From contig JAJYDK010000002.1 in NCBI GenBank assembly GCA_021777555.1, positions 62,001 to 126,000 on the forward strand: 64,000 nucleotides of DNA. Reading direction: 5' to 3'. Positions 55,194-63,938 of this stretch are shown piece by piece. The stretch comes from Pseudomonadota bacterium. Lineage in GTDB: Bacteria; Pseudomonadota; Gammaproteobacteria; Steroidobacterales; Steroidobacteraceae. A program made the translations under genes and the position numbers. Position 1 is the stretch's first letter. Every line of letters starts with the position of its first letter. Under the pieces are notes generated by a model, which searched no databases, was not told the DNA's origin, and was given only the letters and a program-made list of their open reading frames with translations.

Positions 55194-56729
55194 TCAGAGC
55201 TCGAACTTGATGCCCTGCGCGAGCGGCAGCGCACCGCTCCAGTTGATGGTGTTGGTCTGGCGGCGCATGTAGGCCTTCCAGGCGTCAGACCCGGACTCCC
55301 GTCCGCCGCCGGTGTCCTTCTCGCCACCGAACGCGCCGCCGATCTCCGCTCCCGAGGTGCCGATGTTGACGTTGGCGATGCCGCAGTCGCTCCCCGAGGC
55401 CGAGAGGTAGCGCTCGGCGGCCGTGAGCCGGTCGGTGAACAGCGCCGAGGAGAGCCCATAGTGGCTCTGATTCTGCTGCGCGATGGCCTCCTCGAGCGAG
55501 TCCACCGGAATCAGATAGAGAATGGGCGCGAATGTCTCGGCCTGCACGATCGGCCAATCGTTACGGGCGCGGATCAAGGTCGGCTCGACGAAATGCCCGG
55601 GCCCGGGCAGAGCGCGGCCGCCGTGGAGCCGCTCGCCACCGGCGGCCTCGGCCGCAGCAACCGCCGCCTTGAAGTGCTCGACCGAGCGCGCATCGATCAA
55701 CGGTCCCATGAGCGTCGCCGGATCGAGCGGATTGCCGATGCGCACCTGGGCGTAGGCGTTCACCAGGCGCCGCTCGAGATCCGCCGCAACCGCCTCGTGC
55801 GCGAACACCCGCCGGGTGGTGGTGCAGCGCTGTCCGGCGGTGCCGACCGCGCCGAAGAGAATCGCGGGGACGGCGAGATCGAGGTTCGCGGTCTCATCGA
55901 CGATGATGGCGTTGTTGCCGCCGAGCTCGAGGAGGCTCTTGCCGAGTCTCGCGGCGACACGCTCGCCCACCTTGCGCCCGACAGCGGTCGAGCCGGTGAA
56001 GGAGACGAGCGCGACGCGCTTGTCCTCGACGAAGCGCGTGGCGAGGGTGGCGCCGGAGTCGATGAAGAGCTGGAAGATGGGGGGCAGGTCATGCGCCTGA
56101 AGGACGCGATTGACCAGCTTCTGCACCGCAATTGCCGTCAGGGGAGTCTTCGGCGAGGGCTTCCAGACCGACACATTGCCGCAGATCGCCGCGAGGAACG
56201 CGTTCCATGACCAGACGGCCACCGGGAAGTTGAATGCCGAAATGATGCCGACGACCCCGAGCGGGTGCCATTGCTCGTACATGCGGTGACCGGGACGCTC
56301 GGAGTGCATGGTGAGGCCGTAGAGCATGCGCGACTGGCCGACGGCGAAGTCGGCGATGTCGATCATCTCCTGCACCTCGCCCAGGCCCTCGGCGAGGATC
56401 TTGCCGTTCTCGAGCGACACGAGCATGCCCAGATCCTGCTTCACGCGGCGAAGCTCTTCGCCCACGAGGCGTACCACCTCGCCGCGCTTCGGCGCGGGCA
56501 CCGTGCGCCACAGGGAAGCGGTCTGCACGGCCGAGGCGAGCACATCCTCGTAATCCTCGGCGGAGGACGGCCGCACCTGCGCGATGCGCTCGCCCGTGGC
56601 GGGATTGTGCACATCGATGAGTTGAGGCTCATGGCCCGTCCAGCCGCGCGCGCCGGACCAGGTCCCGGAGTTGATGGGCCCGAGCTCGAGCCTCGAGAGC
56701 AGGGCGCCGATGTCGATGTTGAGACTCAT
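55194..56729 (-). CDS. ALDH7-type aldehyde dehydrogenase (aminoadipate semialdehyde dehydrogenase)
   Basis: The 511-residue NAD-dependent aldehyde dehydrogenase resembles the antiquitin/AmaB group, which oxidises alpha-aminoadipate semialdehyde (piperideine-6-carboxylate) to aminoadipate. The catalytic Glu is in LELGGNNA (near 267) and the nucleophile Cys in [12 protein letters not shown] (near 301); [11 protein letters not shown] and FTGSTAVG are NAD-site blocks. The gene starts 3 bases after the saccharopine-type dehydrogenase gene, which would produce this semialdehyde, and this is the main reason for the substrate call. A strong hairpin follows. Confidence 0.88.
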   Translation of the reverse strand: MSLNIDIGALLSRLELGPINSGTWSGARGWTGHEPQLIDVHNPATGERIAQVRPSSAEDYEDVLASAVQTASLWRTVPAPKRGEVVRLVGEELRRVKQDLGMLVSLENGKILAEGLGEVQEMIDIADFAVGQSRMLYGLTMHSERPGHRMYEQWHPLGVVGIISAFNFPVAVWSWNAFLAAICGNVSVWKPSPKTPLTAIAVQKLVNRVLQAHDLPPIFQLFIDSGATLATRFVEDKRVALVSFTGSTAVGRKVGERVAARLGKSLLELGGNNAIIVDETANLDLAVPAILFGAVGTAGQRCTTTRRVFAHEAVAADLERRLVNAYAQVRIGNPLDPATLMGPLIDARSVEHFKAAVAAAEAAGGERLHGGRALPGPGHFVEPTLIRARNDWPIVQAETFAPILYLIPVDSLEEAIAQQNQSHYGLSSALFTDRLTAAERYLSASGSDCGIANVNIGTSGAEIGGAFGGEKDTGGGRESGSDAWKAYMRRQTNTINWSGALPLAQGIKFEL

Positions 56730-56732
56730 CGG

Positions 56733-57899
56733 TCAAGCCGCCTTGTTGCTGCGTTGATGGCCGGCCTTGCCGGCGACGACGACCTCTCCGGACACATCCT
56801 TGGTGCCGCCGGGGGCATAGAAGCGCCCAAAGCGGTTGGCGAGGATGTCGGTGAGGCGGAACTGCTCCTGCGCCACGAAGCCGTGGTGGCGTTCCGGGTG
56901 CTCGAGCACCAGATCGACCACCGCGGTGATGCCGGCGGCAGTGGTCACCTGGATGGCGGACCAGAGCCGGCCTGCGATCAGCTGGGGATAGATCTTGTTG
57001 ACGTAGTTCTCCTCGCGCAGCTGTCCGTCCTGGAAACCGGTGACGGCCACGTAGACGATGATGACATCCTGCAGCGTCTGCGGCACGGCGTTCTCGAGGA
57101 TGCGCTTGAGCGTCCCCCGGTCCTGGTTGAGCTTCAGGTCGTTCATCAGCAGGCGCATCTGCTCGCAGTGACCGGGATAGCGGATCGTCTTGTAGTTCAT
57201 CGATTCCGCATGGATGCCGTGGGTCTCGGCGAGTGAGCCGAGACCGCCCGAGGTGTTGAATGCTTCGTAGAGCGTCCCATCGATCTCGATCTCTTCCAGT
57301 CCCTCGAGCGGCGCCACATCGAGGGTGCGGCCATCGACGATCGCCTGGCAGGGGTTGCCGTACTCGTTGATCAACCCTTCGGTGGACCAGGTGAGGGAGT
57401 ACTTGAGGACGTTGTTCGGGTGCTGCGGCAGCGCGCCGACGCGCAACTTGACCGCACGCAGCTTCTCGAAGTGGGTGATGAGCTCCGCGGCGGCGATGCT
57501 GATGAACCCGGGTGCGAGGCCGCATTGCGGCACGAAGGCCCTGTCCGAGCCGGTGGCAATGGCGCGCACCGCGCGGGTGACCGCGACATCCTCGGTCAGG
57601 TCGAAATAATGAATCCCGGCCTGGCGGGCCGCCTCGGCCACCGCGACGTTGCAATAGAACGGCAGGCTCGAGATCACGGCGTCGACGGGATGGCTGGCCA
57701 GATGGCGATCGAGCGCTTCGCGGCTCTGCGCATCGAGCGCATGGGCCGTGAGGCCCTTCAGGCCGTGCGCCTTGACGACGGCTTCGGCAACAGTCCCGTC
57801 GACGTCGGCGAGTTGTACCTGGTAAGCGCCCGAGCTGGAGAGTAGTCCGGAAATCAATGCGCCGATCTTGCCGGCGCCGAGAATGAGTACGCGGTGCAT
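56733..57899 (-). CDS. Saccharopine dehydrogenase family protein (lysine catabolism)
   Basis: The 388-residue protein has a Rossmann fold starting VLILGAGKIGALISGLL (4-20) and the saccharopine reductase/dehydrogenase C-terminal domain (GLAPGFISIAAAELI near 126; LTWSTEGLINEYGNPC near 167; VNKIYPQLI near 300; GITAVVDLVLEH). It resembles Lys9-type enzymes that convert saccharopine to glutamate and aminoadipate semialdehyde, or bacterial relatives acting on carboxyspermidine-like substrates. With the ALDH7 gene 3 bases away, the lysine route is most likely. No lysine-ketoglutarate reductase partner is in the window. GAGGG precedes the ATG. Confidence 0.85.
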   Translation of the reverse strand: MHRVLILGAGKIGALISGLLSSSGAYQVQLADVDGTVAEAVVKAHGLKGLTAHALDAQSREALDRHLASHPVDAVISSLPFYCNVAVAEAARQAGIHYFDLTEDVAVTRAVRAIATGSDRAFVPQCGLAPGFISIAAAELITHFEKLRAVKLRVGALPQHPNNVLKYSLTWSTEGLINEYGNPCQAIVDGRTLDVAPLEGLEEIEIDGTLYEAFNTSGGLGSLAETHGIHAESMNYKTIRYPGHCEQMRLLMNDLKLNQDRGTLKRILENAVPQTLQDVIIVYVAVTGFQDGQLREENYVNKIYPQLIAGRLWSAIQVTTAAGITAVVDLVLEHPERHHGFVAQEQFRLTDILANRFGRFYAPGGTKDVSGEVVVAGKAGHQRSNKAA

Positions 57900-57968
57900 G
57901 TAGCCCTCAGGCCTGAATGGTGAAACCGTGAATTTTCCACCTAAGGCCCGGTCCGCGCCAGTCCGTGC

Positions 57969-57974
57969 TAGCAT
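57969..57974 (+). promoter_or_regulatory. Putative -10 element of the DAHP synthase gene
   Basis: TAGCAT nine bases before the ATG at 57984, so the leader would be only a few bases. Further upstream, TCAGGCCTGA (57907-57916) is a ten-base palindrome between the two divergent genes. Confidence 0.3.
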
Positions 57975-57983
57975 CAATGCGCT

Positions 57984-59351
57984 ATGCGCTCTCCCGAGAC
58001 CACCGCCTGGCATGCCGCCAGCTGGCACACCAAGCCCGCCCAGCAGCAGCCGGTGTACGACGATCCGGCCGCCCTCGAGCAGGTGGTGGCGGAGCTCTCC
58101 CGGCTCCCGCCCATCGTGGTGTCCTGGGAGATCGAGGCGCTGAGGGAGCGTCTGGCGGCCGCCCAGCGCGGGCAGGCGTTTCTGCTGCAGGGCGGAGATT
58201 GCGCCGAGACCTTCGCCAATTGCGAATCGGACTCGATCGCGAAGAAGCTGAAGATCCTCCTGCAGATGAGCCTGGTGCTGCTGCACGGTCTGAAGCGCCC
58301 GATCATCCGCCTCGGGCGCATGGCCGGGCAGTACGCCAAGCCTCGCTCGACCGATACCGAGACACGCGACGGACTCACCCTGCCGAGCTTCCGCGGCGAT
58401 CTGGTCAACCGCCCCGAGTTCACCGCCGAGGCGCGCCGGGCGGACCCGCAGCTGCTCCTTCGGGGCTACGAGCGGGCCGCGCTCACGCTGAACTTCGTGC
58501 GCGCACTGGTCGATGGCGGCTTCGCCGACCTGCACCATCCGGAATACTGGGACCTCGGCTTCGTCAAGCATGCGCCCCTCAAGGACGCCTACCAGCGCAT
58601 CGTGCAGTCGATCGCCGATGCGCTCGATTTCTTCGAGGGCATCAGCGGCAGCGCGGTGCACGAGGCGACGCTGGTGGATTTCTACGCGAGCCACGAGGGA
58701 CTGCATCTGCTTTACGAGCAGGCCCAGACCCGCTTCATCCCGCGCCAGAACCGCTGGTACAACCTCTCGACACACATGCCCTGGATCGGCATGCGCACCG
58801 CGAAGCTCGACGGGGCGCATGTGGAGTACTTCCGCGGCATCTCCAATCCCATCGGGGTGAAGGTGGGTACCGCCATGGACGCCGCCTGGCTCCAGGGACT
58901 GATCACCACCTTGAATCCGCAGAACCAGCCCGGGCGGCTCACGCTGATCCACCGGTTCGGCGCCAAGGACATCGCCGCGGCGCTCCCGAAGGCCATCGAG
59001 GCCGTGCAGCAGACCGGGCAGACGGTGCTGTGGGTGTGCGATCCCATGCATGGCAACACCGAGACCAGCACCGGGGGCCTGAAGACCCGGCGTTTCGAGA
59101 ATATCCAGCAAGAACTCGATCTCGCCTTTCGCATCCATGCCGATATGGGCTCGCACCTCGGCGGGGTGCACATCGAGTTGACTGGGGACGATGTGACCGA
59201 ATGCACCGGAGGGGCGCGCGGGCTCACCGATGCCGACCTGCAGCGCGCCTACCGCTCGACGGTCGACCCGCGCTTGAATCACGAGCAGGCGCTCGAGTTC
59301 GCGATGCTCATCGCCGAGCGCAGTCAGAACGCGCGGGCGTTGCGCGTCTAG
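57984..59351 (+). CDS. 3-deoxy-7-phosphoheptulonate synthase, class II
   Basis: This enzyme joins phosphoenolpyruvate and erythrose 4-phosphate to make DAHP, the first step of aromatic amino acid synthesis. The 455-residue length and blocks LLQGGDCAETF (near 67), RLGRMAGQYAKPR (near 109), YNLSTHMPWIGMRTAKLDGAHVEYFRG (near 258) and CDPMHGNT (near 352) mark the plant-like class II, unrelated in sequence to AroF/G/H. Cys73 in GDCAE and the His and Glu in later blocks bind metal. Erythrose 4-phosphate can also come from the phosphoketolase nearby. There is no ribosome site of note. Confidence 0.95.
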   Translation: MRSPETTAWHAASWHTKPAQQQPVYDDPAALEQVVAELSRLPPIVVSWEIEALRERLAAAQRGQAFLLQGGDCAETFANCESDSIAKKLKILLQMSLVLLHGLKRPIIRLGRMAGQYAKPRSTDTETRDGLTLPSFRGDLVNRPEFTAEARRADPQLLLRGYERAALTLNFVRALVDGGFADLHHPEYWDLGFVKHAPLKDAYQRIVQSIADALDFFEGISGSAVHEATLVDFYASHEGLHLLYEQAQTRFIPRQNRWYNLSTHMPWIGMRTAKLDGAHVEYFRGISNPIGVKVGTAMDAAWLQGLITTLNPQNQPGRLTLIHRFGAKDIAAALPKAIEAVQQTGQTVLWVCDPMHGNTETSTGGLKTRRFENIQQELDLAFRIHADMGSHLGGVHIELTGDDVTECTGGARGLTDADLQRAYRSTVDPRLNHEQALEFAMLIAERSQNARALRV

Positions 59352-59393
59352 GCGGACTCGATCCGGCCTGCCGTCCGGGCCCTGCGCCCCCCG

Positions 59394-59411
59394 CCTGAAG
59401 TTCAATTCAGG
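59394..59411. promoter_or_regulatory. CCTGAA-N6-TTCAGG dyad before icd
   Basis: CCTGAA (59394-59399) and TTCAGG (59406-59411) are perfect inverted copies with six bases between. The right arm reaches the -35 position of the icd promoter, so it is a candidate repressor site; it could also be a weak terminator hairpin for the upstream gene. Confidence 0.4.
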
Positions 59412-59432
59412 AATCGGGTAACGGTTTGCCGC

Positions 59433-59438
59433 TACAAT
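59433..59438 (+). promoter_or_regulatory. Putative -10 element of icd
   Basis: TACAAT, then GGGCGG, then the icd ATG at 59445. The predicted start point is the ATG itself, a leaderless layout. Confidence 0.45.
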
Positions 59439-59444
59439 GGGCGG

Positions 59445-60773
59445 ATGCAGTACGACCACATCGCCGTCCCCGCAGACGGACGCAAGATCACCGTCAATCC
59501 CGATCATTCGCTCGCCGTTCCGGATTTTCCGATCATCCCCTACATCGAGGGCGATGGCATCGGTATCGACATCACCCCGGCGATGCTGCGGGTGGTCGAT
59601 GCCGCCGTGGAGAAGGCCTACGGCAGCCGGCGCCACATCCGCTGGATGGAGGTGTTCTGCGGCGAGAAGGCGAACGCACGCTATGGCCAGTGGCTGCCCG
59701 AGGAGACGCTGCACGCGCTGCGCGAGTTCGTGGTCTCGATCAAGGGGCCGCTCGGCACGCCGATCGGCGGCGGCATCCGCTCGCTGAACGTCGCGATGCG
59801 CCAGAGCCTCGATCTCTACGCCTGCGTGCGACCGATCCGTTATTTCCCCGGTGTCGCGAGCCCCATGGCGGACGCGAGCCTCACCGACATGGTGATCTTC
59901 CGCGAGAACACCGAGGACATCTATGCCGGCATCGAGTGGCCGGCGGGCTCGGCCGATGTGCACAAGCTCATCGCGTTCCTGCACAAGGAGTTCGGCGTCA
60001 CCGGGATTCGTTTCCCGGCGAGCTCGGCGATCGGCATCAAGCCGGTGTCCAAGGAGGGCAGCCAGCGCCTCATCCGCAAGGCGATCCAGTACGCCATCGA
60101 CAACGACCGCGTGTCGGTGACGCTGGTGCACAAGGGCAACATCATGAAGTTCACGGAAGGCGCCTTCCGCAGCTGGGGCTACCAGCTCGCCAAGGAAGAG
60201 TTCGGCGCCGAGGAGCTCGATGGCGGCCCCTGGATGAAGTTCCGCAATCCCCTCACGGGACACGACATCGTCATCAAGGACGTGATCACCGACAACTTCC
60301 TGCAGCAGGTGCTGCTGCGCCCCGAGGACTACGACGTCATCGCGACGCTCAATCTCAACGGCGACTACGCCTCGGATGCGCTTGCGGCCCAGGTGGGCGG
60401 CATCGGTATCGCCCCGGGCGGCAACATCGGCGAGGGCCTGGCGGTGTTCGAGGCCACACACGGCACCGCGCCGGGCTTTGCGGGCAAGGACCGCGTCAAT
60501 CCGAGCTCGCTCATCCTTTCCGCGGAGATGATGCTGCGCTACCTCGGCTGGACGGAGGCCGCGGATCTCATCACCAAGGGCGTGGCCAACACGATCGCCG
60601 CGAAGGAGCTGACCTACGATCTGGCGCGTCTGCGCGAGGCCATCAAGGCGCCGAAGCGCGAGCTCGCCGCCCGCAGGAGCGTCGAGGAGGACCTGCAGCG
60701 TCTCATCCCGGGCGCCACGCTCATGAGCTGCTCGGGCTTCGCCACGGCCATCGTCCGACACATGGATGACTAA
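59445..60773 (+). CDS. icd: Isocitrate dehydrogenase, NADP-dependent
   Basis: Icd oxidises isocitrate to 2-oxoglutarate in the TCA cycle. The 442-residue product is slightly longer than E. coli Icd (416), with extra residues in the middle region. The substrate loop with the regulatory Ser is in [18 protein letters not shown], the metal-site Asp in [17 protein letters not shown], and [16 protein letters not shown] is the cofactor loop. Lys and Tyr residues after the ATHGTA block suit NADP specificity. It overlaps the uracil-DNA glycosylase gene by eight bases. Confidence 0.96.
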   Translation: MQYDHIAVPADGRKITVNPDHSLAVPDFPIIPYIEGDGIGIDITPAMLRVVDAAVEKAYGSRRHIRWMEVFCGEKANARYGQWLPEETLHALREFVVSIKGPLGTPIGGGIRSLNVAMRQSLDLYACVRPIRYFPGVASPMADASLTDMVIFRENTEDIYAGIEWPAGSADVHKLIAFLHKEFGVTGIRFPASSAIGIKPVSKEGSQRLIRKAIQYAIDNDRVSVTLVHKGNIMKFTEGAFRSWGYQLAKEEFGAEELDGGPWMKFRNPLTGHDIVIKDVITDNFLQQVLLRPEDYDVIATLNLNGDYASDALAAQVGGIGIAPGGNIGEGLAVFEATHGTAPGFAGKDRVNPSSLILSAEMMLRYLGWTEAADLITKGVANTIAAKELTYDLARLREAIKAPKRELAARRSVEEDLQRLIPGATLMSCSGFATAIVRHMDD

Positions 60774-61437
60774 ATCGGGACGTCCGGCACTGAAGGTCTG
60801 CCGCGACCGGACGTACGACCCGGACTGCGCACGCTGCCCGCGGCTCGCGGCGTTCCTGGGGGAGATTCGGGAGCGCTACCCGGATTATTGGGCGCGCCCG
60901 GTGCCGTCCTTCGGGGCGGCGGACCCTCGCATCGTGATCGTGGGCCTCGCGCCGGGACTGCACGGGGCCAATCGAACCGGCCGGCCCTTCACAGGAGATT
61001 ACGCGGGAATTCTGCTCTACCAGACGCTCCACGCGGTGGGGCTCGCCACGGGAGCGCACTCCGAGTCGGCCGACGATCCGCTCAAGCTGCGGAACCTGCG
61101 CATCATCAACTCCGTCAAGTGCGTGCCGCCGCAGAACAAGCCCCTGCCGGCTGAGATCCGCACCTGCAATGGGTATCTCGCGGCCGAGCTCGAGGGACTG
61201 AAGCACGTGCGGGTGGTGCTGGCGCTCGGACGGGTCGCCCATGACGCCTTCCTCATGGCCACCGGGCGCAAGCGTGGCGCGTTCCCCTTCGCCCACGGCC
61301 GCGAGCATCCCCTCGGTGAGGGCGTGCACTTCATCGATTCCTACCACTGCAGCCGCTACAACACCTCGACCCGCCGTCTCACCGCGCCGATGTTCCAGAA
61401 GGTCGTGGCGCGGGCCTGTGAGCTCGCGGGTCTCTGA
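60766..61437 (+). CDS. Uracil-DNA glycosylase, type 5 (UdgB), iron-sulfur
   Basis: The 223-residue DNA repair enzyme removes uracil and other deaminated bases. Cluster cysteines occur at CARCPRL (near 21-24), VKCVPP (near 118) and EIRTCNGYL (near 130), typical of 4Fe-4S type 4/5 glycosylases. Motif 1 reads [19 protein letters not shown] (near 59-77), where the usual Asp is absent, as in type 5 enzymes; motif 2 is [13 protein letters not shown]. Its ATG lies in the end of icd. uvrC follows, so two repair genes are adjacent. Confidence 0.92.
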   Translation: MTKSGRPALKVCRDRTYDPDCARCPRLAAFLGEIRERYPDYWARPVPSFGAADPRIVIVGLAPGLHGANRTGRPFTGDYAGILLYQTLHAVGLATGAHSESADDPLKLRNLRIINSVKCVPPQNKPLPAEIRTCNGYLAAELEGLKHVRVVLALGRVAHDAFLMATGRKRGAFPFAHGREHPLGEGVHFIDSYHCSRYNTSTRRLTAPMFQKVVARACELAGL

Positions 61438-61447
61438 AGGCGACGAG

Positions 61448-61453
61448 TAGAAT
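61448..61453 (+). promoter_or_regulatory. Putative -10 element of uvrC
   Basis: TAGAAT, then GCGCGG, then the uvrC ATG at 61460, another leaderless-type arrangement. No -35 and no ribosome site are evident. Confidence 0.45.
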
Positions 61454-61459
61454 GCGCGG

Positions 61460-63280
61460 ATGACCTCCGCCTTCGACCACAAGGCGTTCCTCGCCGCGCT
61501 GCCGCGCCGCCCGGGCGTCTATCGCATGTTCGGCGCCTCGCATGAGCTCCTCTACGTCGGCAAGGCGCGCAGCCTCAAGGACCGGGTGAGCTCGTATTTC
61601 GTCGCGAGCAACGTCAACCCGAAGGTGCAGGCGCTGGTGCACCAGATCGCCGACATCGAGGTCACGGTCACCAACTCCGAGACCGAGGCGCTGCTCCTCG
61701 AGTACAACCTCATCAAGGAGCACCGTCCGCGCTACAACGTCGTGCTGCGCGACGACAAGAGCTATCCCTACATTCATCTCACCGCGAATCACCCCTTCCC
61801 ACGGCTCGTCTTCTACCGCGGCCCGCGCAGCTCCCCCGGGCGCTACTTCGGCCCCTTCCCGGGCGCCGGAGCGGTGCGCGACACCCTGAACCAGCTGCAG
61901 AAGCTCTTCCGCATCCGCAATTGCCGCGACAGCTTCTTCGAGAACCGCAGTCGCCCGTGCCTGCAGTACCAGATCGGCCGCTGCTCGGCGCCGTGCGTCG
62001 CGCTCATCACGCGCGAGGCTTACGCGCAGGACTTCGAGTCCGCCGTCAAAGTGCTCGAGGGGCGCAGCGATGAGGTCAACGCCACCCTGCAGGCGCGCAT
62101 GCTGGAGGCCTCGGGTCGCCTCGATTTCGAGCGCGCCGCGCAGATCCGGGATCAGCTGGCGGCGCTGAAGGCGATCCAGGCCCAGCAGGTGGTGACCGCC
62201 GAGGATGAGCGCGATGTGGACGTGGTCGATATCGCCGGGGAGCCGGGTGAGTACGCGGTCAGTGTGATGTTGGTGCGTGGCGGACGCAATCTCGGCACCA
62301 GCAGCAGTTTCCCCCGGGCGGCACTGGCCGAGCCCGATGAGGCGCTCGCATCCTTCCTCATGCAGTACTACGCCAACCATGAGCCCCCGCCCGAGGTGTT
62401 CCTCGGGCGCAAGCTCGAGGACGCCGAGGCGCTCGGCCAGGCGCTCGGTACTCGGGCCGGGCACACCGTCCGCGTGCGCTGTCCGGCGCGAGGTCTGGCT
62501 GTGAGGTGGGTGGAGCTGACGCGGGAGAACGCCGCGCAGGCGCTGAGAATGCGGCTCTCACGCCGGCAGGGGATGGAGGAGATGCTCGCAGCGCTCGCCG
62601 CGGAGCTGAATTTGCGTGCTCCGCCCTCGCGCATGGAGTGCTTCGACATCAGTCACACGGGCGGGGAGGGAACGGTCGCATCGTGTGTGGTCTTTGGACC
62701 GGAGGGTCCGCTCAAGAAGGAATACCGCCGCTTCAACATCACGGGCGTCACCCCGGGGGATGACTATGCCGCCCTCAGACAGGCCATCGAGCGCCGCTAT
62801 ACCCGGATACGGCACGAGGAGGTGCCGCCGCCCGATCTGCTGCTGATCGATGGCGGCCTCGGGCAGATCGATGGCGTGCACGAGGTGCTCGCCGCCCTCG
62901 GGTTCGCGGGGCTCACCCTGGTCGGGGTGGCCAAGGGACCCGACCGGCGCCCCGGGCAGGAGCGGCTGTTCGTCTACGGGGAGCGCGTGCCGAGGATCCC
63001 CGAGGCCCATTCCCCGGCGCTGAGGGTCATCCAGCGGATCCGGGACGAGGCGCACCGCTTCGCGATTACCGGCCACCGGCGCAAGCGCGCGCGCCGCTAC
63101 ACCGAGTCCGTCCTGGAGACGGTTCCGGGGCTGGGCCCGGCCAAGCGGCGGGCGCTGCTCACGCACTTCGGGGGCCTGCAGGGGGTGGTGCGCGCGGGGG
63201 TGGCGGACCTCGAGAAGGTGGCCGGAATCGGAGCAACCTTGGCGCGCACCCTTTATGATCATCTGCATCCCGGCTCATGA
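61460..63280 (+). CDS. uvrC: Excinuclease ABC subunit C
   Basis: UvrC makes both cuts around a lesion in nucleotide excision repair. The 606-residue product (E. coli 610) has the GIY-YIG nuclease domain (PGVYRMFGASHELLYVGKARSLKDRV, 14-39), a Cys cluster (CLQYQIGRCSAPC near 164), the UVR UvrB-binding motif near 200-235, the RNase H-like nuclease domain (CFDISHTGGEGTVAS near 394; LLIDGGLGQ near 463) and C-terminal helix-hairpin-helix repeats (VPGLGPAKRRALL; VAGIGATLARTL). pgsA follows 12 bases later. Confidence 0.97.
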   Translation: MTSAFDHKAFLAALPRRPGVYRMFGASHELLYVGKARSLKDRVSSYFVASNVNPKVQALVHQIADIEVTVTNSETEALLLEYNLIKEHRPRYNVVLRDDKSYPYIHLTANHPFPRLVFYRGPRSSPGRYFGPFPGAGAVRDTLNQLQKLFRIRNCRDSFFENRSRPCLQYQIGRCSAPCVALITREAYAQDFESAVKVLEGRSDEVNATLQARMLEASGRLDFERAAQIRDQLAALKAIQAQQVVTAEDERDVDVVDIAGEPGEYAVSVMLVRGGRNLGTSSSFPRAALAEPDEALASFLMQYYANHEPPPEVFLGRKLEDAEALGQALGTRAGHTVRVRCPARGLAVRWVELTRENAAQALRMRLSRRQGMEEMLAALAAELNLRAPPSRMECFDISHTGGEGTVASCVVFGPEGPLKKEYRRFNITGVTPGDDYAALRQAIERRYTRIRHEEVPPPDLLLIDGGLGQIDGVHEVLAALGFAGLTLVGVAKGPDRRPGQERLFVYGERVPRIPEAHSPALRVIQRIRDEAHRFAITGHRRKRARRYTESVLETVPGLGPAKRRALLTHFGGLQGVVRAGVADLEKVAGIGATLARTLYDHLHPGS

Positions 63281-63292
63281 AGGGGAGGGCCC

Positions 63293-63862
63293 TTGCCCTG
63301 GAACCTGCCGAACACGCTGACGTGGCTGCGCATCGCGGCGATCCCGCTCATCGTGTTGCTCTTTTTCCTGCCGTATCCGTGGGCGAGTCCGGCATCGGGC
63401 CTGCTATTCGCTGCGGCCGGGATCACCGATAGCCTGGATGGCTATTTCGCGCGCCGGCTCGGCCAGACCTCGCGCCTCGGCGCCTTCCTCGATCCGGTGG
63501 CCGACAAGCTCATCGTCGCGGTCGCGCTGGTGCTGATCGTGAGCCGCGACACCCGGCCGCTCATCGTGCTCACGGCGGTGGTGATCATCGGGCGCGAGAT
63601 CACGATCTCGGCGCTTCGCGAGTGGATGGCGGAGATCGGGCAGCGGCGCAAGGTCGCGGTCTCGCAGCTCGGTAAGGTGAAGACCATCCTGCAGATCGTG
63701 GGGCTGTCGATGATGCTCTACCGTCTGCCGCTGAAGGCCTTCCCGACCTATCCGACCGGCGTGATGCTCACCGAGCTTGCGGCGCTCGCCACCCTGGTCT
63801 CGATGGTGGCGTACCTGCGCGCCGCCTGGCCGGAGCTGAAGCGCCCGGAGCTCAAGGAGTAG
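63293..63862 (+). CDS. pgsA: CDP-diacylglycerol-glycerol-3-phosphate phosphatidyltransferase
   Basis: PgsA makes phosphatidylglycerophosphate, the committed step to phosphatidylglycerol and cardiolipin in the inner membrane. The 189-residue protein starts with TTG after a GGGGAGGG site. The CDP-alcohol phosphotransferase signature D-G-x2-A-R-x8-G-x3-D-x3-D is visible as DSLDGYFARRLGQTSRLGAFLDPVADK (near 46-72). Several membrane segments are seen (about 11-41, 74-102, 143-178). The uvrC-pgsA-tRNA order is the gammaproteobacterial norm. Confidence 0.96.
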   Translation: MPWNLPNTLTWLRIAAIPLIVLLFFLPYPWASPASGLLFAAAGITDSLDGYFARRLGQTSRLGAFLDPVADKLIVAVALVLIVSRDTRPLIVLTAVVIIGREITISALREWMAEIGQRRKVAVSQLGKVKTILQIVGLSMMLYRLPLKAFPTYPTGVMLTELAALATLVSMVAYLRAAWPELKRPELKE

Positions 63863-63892
63863 CCGCGCCAGCGTCCGCAGGGAAACTGTGCC

Positions 63893-63920
63893 TTGACTTC
63901 GGGCAGGCGGCCTCTAAAAT
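63893..63920 (+). promoter_or_regulatory. Promoter of tRNA-Gly
   Basis: TTGACT (63893-63898) and TAAAAT (63915-63920) are 16 bases apart, followed by GCCGCC. A GC-rich discriminator of this kind is typical of stable-RNA promoters under stringent control. The tRNA begins 18 bases after the -10. Confidence 0.75.
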
Positions 63921-63938
63921 GCCGCCTCTCACCGCGAT

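Noticed and set aside
56733-60761. A 1342-codon minus-strand open frame running from the saccharopine-type gene through the DAHP synthase and icd genes
   Set aside because: Only the last 388 codons form a real protein; the rest is antisense to two well-supported genes and lacks stops because of their third-position G/C bias.
61460-61540. GIY-YIG motif as a homing endonuclease or mobile intron
   Set aside because: It is the normal N-terminal domain of UvrC, in frame with the rest of the gene.
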